Below, one piece after another: positions 6,209 through 9,544 of a stretch of DNA of 9,544 nucleotides. The stretch comes from a bacterium (lineage in GTDB: Bacteria > Patescibacteria > Gracilibacteria > 1-14-2-50-48-13). The notes beneath the pieces are model-generated. The model did not search any database. It was not told the DNA's origin and saw only the letters and a list, made by a program, of their open reading frames with translations. The stretch spans positions 1 through 9,544 of the forward strand of contig JAUIFW010000036.1 of assembly GCA_030430105.1 (NCBI GenBank), read 5' to 3'. Each line of letters starts with the position of its first letter. Within the stretch, counting starts at the first letter, position 1. A program made the position numbers and the translations under genes.

Positions 6209-7534
6209 CTACATCACAAGCTCGGATTGCTTGGAGGATTCAACGATATCCTGCTTTCCACGACGTATATCCCTGTCCGATGGAGAGAGGTCACTCCAGA
6301 GCTTCACCATAGGAAAGGTACTTGCTACATGCTTATGCATCGCATGGGCAACCGTTCGCAGTGTAGGATGCACTGTTTTCCCTGCCCGTAGCTCTATGGT
6401 GTATACCGCTGCATGAAGTGGATACGTTACTCTAGTCACAACATTGTACCCCATAGGGATAAAATACTGCTTCTCTAACTCCGAGCAATCCAAGGCATCC
6501 ACTGCGTTCTTTTGCTCCTCAAGCAGCTTTTCCGCCCGCTCTCTTACTGCCTGTGGAAGCTGTTCCAGATACCAGGTATGAAATCCATGTCGCTCCGTAA
6601 GAAGTGGCATACGACATACACCATTTCGATGCCTCTGGATATCTCGGAAGGACCCAAAGTCAATGACAGCAGTAAATTGCACATTCCCCTCCTCACGAAG
6701 AAACTGAGGAAGCGGTGTGTACTTTGGCCTATCAGCAAAGACCTTCTCATAGGCAGAAAGTGCCTCTGGATCAATTGATGTGGAGAAATCTACCACTCCA
6801 GACGTCGGCGCATCAAGATCCACGTAGGTATAGGCATTTGTAATACTTTGTGCGTACTCCACCTGCTCTGGAGTTTCCTTGAAACAAAAGCTTGTAGGGT
6901 ACTTCTCCGTGAGACTATCAAAGATATTTTTTGCCACATCACGCACCTCCTGAAGAGGATGTCGCATAAGCCAATACAGTTTGTCCCAAGCCTGGCGCAA
7001 GTTTGTGTGCCAGCTTAGCTGAGTCGTACAGCCCGCAGGAAGAAAGCCACGAAGTACATCAAAGGACCACGCCGCGACAGCTCGCTCATAGACACTACTC
7101 TTTTCAGTCTCCTTGAGAGGATACAGCTCTTTCATATGCTCCTGCACCTCTTCCATGGAGTCCCTATAAAACTCTATCCATTTGTTCATGATGCTACTTG
7201 ATGCCCCATCACCAACTGGATCTTCTATACGCTGCTCTGCCATATCGATATACCGAGAGCTCGTTTCCTGACCTGAGTATAGTGGCCAATCCTGAATAGC
7301 CTTTGCACAAAGCATGCTTACCCCCTCGATGAAAATGGTGACGGAGCCACAATCCGCAATACTCTTATGCCCATATCCCACGTAGTATCGCTCCATGAAT
7401 TTGCCTGAGCCACTTTTCCGCACTCGATCCACATGCTCTGTCACCGACGCATTACTTCGAGAGTACAGCGCCTGCATCATTGCTGTATCCTCAGGTGAAA
7501 ACTCATCATATACATGAATCTGGAACGGGCTCAT
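6209..7534 (-). CDS. thyX: Two-domain ThyX-like flavin-dependent thymidylate synthase
   Basis: This 441-aa protein looks like two ThyX domains in tandem; an ordinary ThyX is about 220-270 aa and methylates dUMP to dTMP using methylene-tetrahydrofolate, FAD and NADPH. Domain 1 (about 5-215) has GHKSIADCGSVTIFIEGVS (55-73, family form GHxSxxEHxxFTFxIEGVS), then SGQETSSRY (87-95), the tail of the ThyX signature, and GFLPAGCTTQLSWHTNLR (163-180). The RHR that should precede SGQE reads DWP. Domain 2 (about 225-420) has FTAVIDFGSFRDIQRHRNG (287-305) with RHR at 301-303, but lacks the S..E.S.RY that should follow. A second conserved block, YPLHAAVYTIELRAGKTVHP, is at 371-390. Each half thus keeps part of the motif. 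No Shine-Dalgarno adjoins the ATG; a TAG lies 9 bases upstream in frame, so it cannot start earlier. It may be transcribed with the Rel-like gene 82 bases upstream. Fold is likely; activity is uncertain. Confidence 0.75.
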   Translation of the reverse strand: MSPFQIHVYDEFSPEDTAMMQALYSRSNASVTEHVDRVRKSGSGKFMERYYVGYGHKSIADCGSVTIFIEGVSMLCAKAIQDWPLYSGQETSSRYIDMAEQRIEDPVGDGASSSIMNKWIEFYRDSMEEVQEHMKELYPLKETEKSSVYERAVAAWSFDVLRGFLPAGCTTQLSWHTNLRQAWDKLYWLMRHPLQEVRDVAKNIFDSLTEKYPTSFCFKETPEQVEYAQSITNAYTYVDLDAPTSGVVDFSTSIDPEALSAYEKVFADRPKYTPLPQFLREEGNVQFTAVIDFGSFRDIQRHRNGVCRMPLLTERHGFHTWYLEQLPQAVRERAEKLLEEQKNAVDALDCSELEKQYFIPMGYNVVTRVTYPLHAAVYTIELRAGKTVHPTLRTVAHAMHKHVASTFPMVKLWSDLSPSDRDIRRGKQDIVESSKQSELVM

Positions 7535-7598
7535 AGGATTGGGCTAAGGGTAGGTGACTTCACAGTATCAACTCCTCACCCTCCTGGGAAGTGAACAA

Positions 7599-7610
7599 TT
7601 TGTATACAAA
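7599..7610. promoter_or_regulatory. 12-base palindrome in the rel-thyX spacer
   Basis: TTTGTATACAAA is a perfect palindrome just after the Rel-like stop codon. It could be an operator for the ThyX-like gene, but I find no convincing -35/-10 pair beside it. Confidence 0.2.
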
Positions 7611-7616
7611 GTGTAG

Positions 7617-8507
7617 CTACTGAAACACCTCCCGCTTGTACAATTTGTGTGCTGCCGGCCCCCTCGTATTATACTTTTCCATCGCCTTTGTCAGGATCTG
7701 CAGCTCTACATATCTTCTTCCCAGATGCATCGTTGCATGGAGGGCTCTATACCCATTTTCTTTGGGGGCTTTTATATAGTCCTTTTTCTTCATAATATCG
7801 ATCCTCCAGGTCTTTTGAATGCTCTCTAAAATCTCATAGCAATCCTCCTTGTGCTTCGTAATAATCCGAAAACCCAAGAGATCTCCCACATCTTTGTATG
7901 CTAACTTCTTCCACTGCATTTTCTTGTAGAGGCTATATAGGGACTTTACTCTAGAGTCGACATGTGCCTTCTTCCCGCAGCTTGCGACACGCATACAAAG
8001 CGCATCGTGAATATGTCTTCTCAAGAGCTCCATCTCAGGTAGCTGCGGAATCAGCTCTCTTGAAAACTCCTCATACACTTCCGGATACACATGTGCGAAG
8101 AAGGTATCTTCAAACTCTTTTCGAAGCTCTTGATATCCGTAATTGTTGAGCAGCTTTAGGCTTTGCTCCAATGAGCCTTGCAAAAGGTCACATACCCCCA
8201 TACCCTTGTGACTTTCGATCTCTCCCTTGCGTAATAACAGATGTAGCACCAGCGCATGTTCAAAGCACTCTGCCTGTTCCTCTGTGGGCTCTTGTTCTAT
8301 ACCCTTTGCAAGTTCGTACATGTAAGAGAGAAGCATGCGCTGCTTCGTAGATCTCCGTTCTGGCGCTCCAAAAATGAGAGTTTTTGCCGCCCTCCTATGC
8401 GCCCTGTTTCCTACCCTCATACAAAACTCCTTGTAGACCTCTCTTTGCAATAAAGGAAATCTTCCCAAGGCGTTTGGGCTAGACTGGAAGCATTGAGTAC
8501 ACTCCAT
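7617..8507 (-). CDS. RelA/SpoT-domain (p)ppGpp synthetase, no active hydrolase domain
   Basis: This 296-aa protein has a RelA/SpoT synthetase domain in its C-terminal half (about 180-292). The motifs appear in order: SRVKSLYSLYKKM (Arg186, Lys188), DVGDLLGFRII with Asp209 and Arg214, KDYIKAPKENGYRALH (242-257, with Tyr253 at the nucleotide-stacking position), VELQILT with Glu269, and PAAHKLYK (His287). These are the residues needed to move pyrophosphate from ATP to GDP/GTP. The N-terminal half keeps a stretch like the region after the HD hydrolase of long Rel proteins (ELRKEFEDTFFAHVYPEVYEEF, 128-149), but I see no HD pair, so hydrolysis is probably lost. TGS and ACT domains are absent. The N-terminus has a CTQC pair (Cys3, Cys6) and a basic segment. 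It has its own promoter, divergent from the tRNA promoter, and no terminator before the ThyX-like gene. Synthetase role likely; hydrolase loss is read from missing motifs. Confidence 0.85.
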   Translation of the reverse strand: MECTQCFQSSPNALGRFPLLQREVYKEFCMRVGNRAHRRAAKTLIFGAPERRSTKQRMLLSYMYELAKGIEQEPTEEQAECFEHALVLHLLLRKGEIESHKGMGVCDLLQGSLEQSLKLLNNYGYQELRKEFEDTFFAHVYPEVYEEFSRELIPQLPEMELLRRHIHDALCMRVASCGKKAHVDSRVKSLYSLYKKMQWKKLAYKDVGDLLGFRIITKHKEDCYEILESIQKTWRIDIMKKKDYIKAPKENGYRALHATMHLGRRYVELQILTKAMEKYNTRGPAAHKLYKREVFQ

Positions 8508-8527
8508 AGATGGTGGTTTACACCTCT

Positions 8528-8556
8528 ACTATAGCTTTGTTCCAGCCTGATCTCAA
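8528..8556 (-). promoter_or_regulatory. Promoter of the RelA/SpoT-domain gene
   Basis: The minus strand has TTGAGA (8556-8551, 5 of 6), a 17-base spacer and TATAGT (8533-8528, 5 of 6). Transcription would start near 8521, leaving a leader of only about 13 bases, in keeping with the absent Shine-Dalgarno. Confidence 0.7.
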
Positions 8557-8583
8557 GGACTGACAACGATCCTACATTTTTTA

Positions 8584-8612
8584 TTGACGGCCCACATCCT
8601 GCTGAATATGAT
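8584..8612 (+). promoter_or_regulatory. Promoter of the tRNA-Thr/tRNA-Tyr unit
   Basis: TTGACG (8584-8589, 5 of 6), a 17-base spacer and TATGAT (8607-8612, 5 of 6) form a strong sigma-70-type promoter about 30 bases before tRNA-Thr. The bases after the -10 (GCATGTGCG) are fairly GC-rich, like the discriminator of ppGpp-sensitive stable-RNA promoters in E. coli; applying that here is inference. Confidence 0.7.
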
Positions 8613-8643
8613 GCATGTGCGTTTTTGACGCGATTGACCAAAG

Positions 8644-8719
8644 GCCACCTTAGCTCAATTGGTAGAGCAACCGCCTTGTAAGCGGTAGGTTATCGGTTCG
8701 ATTCCGATAGGTGGCTCCA
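8644..8719 (+). tRNA. tRNA-Thr (anticodon UGU), CCA encoded
   Basis: A full cloverleaf can be drawn. The acceptor GCCACCT pairs with AGGTGGC. The D arm contains AGCTCAATTGGTAGAGC. The anticodon stem ACCGC/GCGGT encloses loop CTTGTAA with anticodon TGT, and the T arm contains GGTTCGATTCC. A discriminator T and an encoded CCA end it. It reads ACA, and ACG by wobble. Confidence 0.95.
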
Positions 8720-8805
8720 GGGCAGATACCAAAGCGGTCAACTGGGGCGGACTGTAAATCCGCTGGCGTACGCCTTCGGGGGTTCGAATCCCTCTCTGCC
8801 CACCA
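8720..8805 (+). tRNA. tRNA-Tyr (anticodon GUA), CCA encoded
   Basis: The acceptor GGGCAGA pairs with TCTGCCC. The anticodon stem GCGGA/TCCGC encloses loop CTGTAAA with anticodon GTA. A long class II variable arm contains the self-complementary GGCGTACGCC. The T arm GGGGGTTCGAATCCCTC includes one G-U pair, followed by A and an encoded CCA. Its first base directly follows the CCA of tRNA-Thr, with no spacer. Confidence 0.95.
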
Positions 8806-8943
8806 ATGCATCCGCTTTCGCGGCTGAAGATATCAGATTACAGATATCAGTTTTCAAATATCAAAGATTTCTTTGCTTGCGAGGTGGAGGCGCCCACGCG
8901 AGGTGACCGAAGCCCGGCGCAGAATATGGAACTTGAATTGTAG
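8806..8943 (+). repeat. Non-coding stretch with small repeats after the tRNAs
   Basis: No gene is evident. The stretch has a CCGC-TTTC-GCGG hairpin (8812-8823) and three copies of ATATCA at exact 14-base steps (8830, 8844, 8858), the first two as AGATATCAG. A GC-rich block (8879-8920) then carries GCGAGGTG twice, 19 bases apart (8879 and 8898). The AT-rich to GC-rich switch differs from the other spacers. It lies before the terminator, so it is probably transcribed with the tRNAs and may be a trailer or a small interspersed element. Confidence 0.45.
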
Positions 8944-8968
8944 AGCTGAGACCGGTCTCAGTTTTTTT
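8944..8968 (+). terminator. Terminator of the tRNA unit
   Basis: CTGAGACCGGTCTCAG (8946-8961) is a perfect 16-base palindrome, folding as a 6-bp stem on a CCGG loop, directly followed by seven T. It is a strong plus-strand intrinsic terminator about 140 bases past tRNA-Tyr. Confidence 0.85.
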
Positions 8969-8991
8969 AACAAGTATTTTACACTGCATAC

Positions 8992-9018
8992 AAAAAAAGA
9001 GGCCAAACAATGACCTCT
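8992..9018 (-). terminator. Terminator of the deoxyribosyltransferase-like gene
   Basis: On the minus strand AGAGGTCA and TGGCCTCT form an 8-bp stem (one G-U pair) around TTGTT, and the stem runs into a T tract (8998-8992). It begins 13 bases past the stop at 9032. Confidence 0.8.
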
Positions 9019-9031
9019 GATTCTTTTGTCG

Positions 9032-9400
9032 TTACCCTTTCTTTTGAGTCACCATATCCGAAGCATGCTCAAGCATCTCCGCGAGGTCATGAAAAATCGG
9101 AACCTGGTGTTTTTTTGCATAGTATTTCATATACCCCATCCGCTCAGCGTGATCCGGGTACCCTAATAGCACTTTCCCTGAGCTCTCCCAGCGTCCCCAC
9201 TCGATATTGGTGGTCAAACCATGCATGTTTTTCAGGTTTCTTGGAACCCAGAATAGTATGAGGTCTGCTTCTTTTAGGCACTTATGTTCCCAATCAATAT
9301 GCTCGTCTCCGTAGTCTACGGCATCGTCGACAATCTCATATTCAGGCACAAATACGTTGCCTTTAAATCCATGGTTCTGAAGCATTTTCAATGCCTTCCC
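9032..9400 (-). CDS. Nucleoside 2-deoxyribosyltransferase-like protein, N-terminus missing
   Basis: The product resembles the second nucleoside 2-deoxyribosyltransferase family (Nuc_deoxyri_tr2-like), which exchanges bases on or hydrolyses deoxynucleosides. Recognisable blocks, counted from a TTG at 9391, are FKGNVFVPE (9-17), DEHIDWEHKCLKEADLILFW (29-48), VPRNL (49-53), TTNIEWGRWESSGKV (60-74, Glu64 in the conserved acidic position), LGYPDHAERMGY and a C-terminal helix. The family normally starts about 35-40 residues earlier with a nucleotide-binding segment (a YLAGP-like motif, then a SWR..AL helix). That part is absent: the frame continues as K-A-L before the TTG and meets a TAG at 9403-9401. 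The gene is therefore a 5'-truncated fragment, by recombination, rearrangement or mis-assembly. The TTG is probably not a real start. It is followed by its own terminator. Confidence 0.7.
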   Translation of the reverse strand, partial: GKALKMLQNHGFKGNVFVPEYEIVDDAVDYGDEHIDWEHKCLKEADLILFWVPRNLKNMHGLTTNIEWGRWESSGKVLLGYPDHAERMGYMKYYAKKHQVPIFHDLAEMLEHASDMVTQKKG

Positions 9401-9544
9401 CTACCGTGCCCATTTGCAAATTAGTTGCTAAGTCAATGATGGTTTTAATTATTGCCTGATGATTATTGTGTTCATGGATATTGTTAATAAAAGAGCGGTC
9501 AATTTTTAACACATCGAGTGGAAATCTATGCAAATAACTTAAAC
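9363..9544 (-). pseudogene. EAL domain (cyclic-di-GMP phosphodiesterase) fragment, truncated at both ends
   Basis: The minus-strand frame entering from the right edge encodes 59 residues and stops at TAA 9365-9363. Its first part, LSYLHRFPLDVLKIDRSFI, is a classic EAL-domain segment; the family form is LxYLxxFPxDxLKIDxSFV and its Asp binds metal. It continues through a helix (QAIIKTIIDLATNLQM) to GTVGEGIEN, where the family has xVAEGVE. It then reads ASEPWI and stops, while real EAL domains go on for about 50 more residues (a QG[FY]xFxxP motif). The invariant-like Ala of AEG is Gly here. EAL proteins hydrolyse cyclic-di-GMP and are uncommon in very small genomes. The piece is also more AT-rich than the rest of the window. 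It overlaps the neighbouring fragment in another frame and is probably foreign to it. Confidence 0.8.

Noticed and set aside
6200..6209. GGGATATCCC palindrome at the ThyX-like stop as a terminator
   Set aside because: It leaves no room for a proper hairpin loop and has no T-run on the minus strand.
6084..6416. Plus-strand open frames over the RNase J leader and the ThyX-like 3' end (6084-6416, 6164-6391)
   Set aside because: They overlap the ThyX-like coding region and the RNase J promoter, with no recognisable protein or ribosome site.
8417..8641. Minus-strand 74-aa frame overlapping the start of the Rel-like gene
   Set aside because: It spans both divergent promoters and overlaps the Rel-like gene in another frame; no family features.
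8644..8905. tRNA-associated integration site (att direct repeat)
   Set aside because: The only match to the tRNA 3' ends downstream is a 6-base AGGTGG; no integrase or other mobile gene is present.
1..9544. Alternative genetic code 25 (TGA = Gly), as in Gracilibacteria and Absconditabacteria
   Set aside because: All main genes are full length with no in-frame TGA, Gly is always GGN, and one gene ends naturally at TGA.
1..9544. CRISPR array, insertion sequence, toxin-antitoxin or phage module
   Set aside because: No regular repeat-spacer pattern, transposase or integrase motif, terminal inverted repeats or matching gene pair was found on either strand.

Overview
The window looks like part of a contig from a small-genome bacterium of the Patescibacteria (CPR) type. 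This is inferred from the gene set: a region-4-only sigma-like protein fused to winged-helix domains, an RNase J with a long basic N-terminal tail, a small hybrid-cluster-associated disulfide protein, and a two-domain ThyX-like protein. Gene packing is tight and Shine-Dalgarno sites are few. Reading frames are intact under the standard bacterial code: none needs TGA as Gly, and one gene stops at TGA. No closer identity can be read from the sequence.

Layout. 1-425 (+) is the 3' end of an HtrA-like protease gene. It converges, through a shared terminator, on two minus-strand genes with separate promoters: an unrecognised helical protein of 208 aa (474-1100) and a sigma region 4/winged-helix regulator (1225-2295). 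An intergenic stretch (2296-2529) holds a good minus-strand promoter, an overlapping palindrome and a leader hairpin; the plus-strand tatD gene (2530-3336) follows. tatD converges on a compact minus-strand operon, RNase J > two-TM protein > DUF1858-type disulfide protein (6034 to 3351). That operon is driven by a promoter at 6163-6191 and ends at a terminator inside the last codons of tatD. Upstream on the same strand lie a two-domain ThyX-like gene (7534-6209) and a (p)ppGpp-synthetase-like gene (8507-7617), with no visible terminator after either. The synthetase promoter is back to back with a strong plus-strand promoter for tRNA-Thr(UGU) and tRNA-Tyr(GUA), which abut with no spacer. About 140 bases of unexplained repeat-bearing sequence and a strong terminator follow.

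The right end is odd. A minus-strand nucleoside 2-deoxyribosyltransferase-like gene (9032 to about 9400) lacks its N-terminus. It runs, in another frame, directly into the truncated C-terminal part of an EAL (cyclic-di-GMP phosphodiesterase) domain. Both frames agree with their families only up to the same 11-15 bases, so 9384-9400 looks like a recombination or assembly junction.

Functionally the window is mostly housekeeping: RNA decay (RNase J), DNA/RNA end processing (TatD), protein quality control (HtrA), nucleotide supply (ThyX-like, deoxyribosyltransferase-like), stringent response (Rel-like) and tRNA supply. I see no CRISPR array, IS element, toxin-antitoxin pair or phage module. The most interesting items are the junction at the right end, the ThyX-like protein whose signature motif is split between two domains, and the Rel-like synthetase facing the tRNA promoter.
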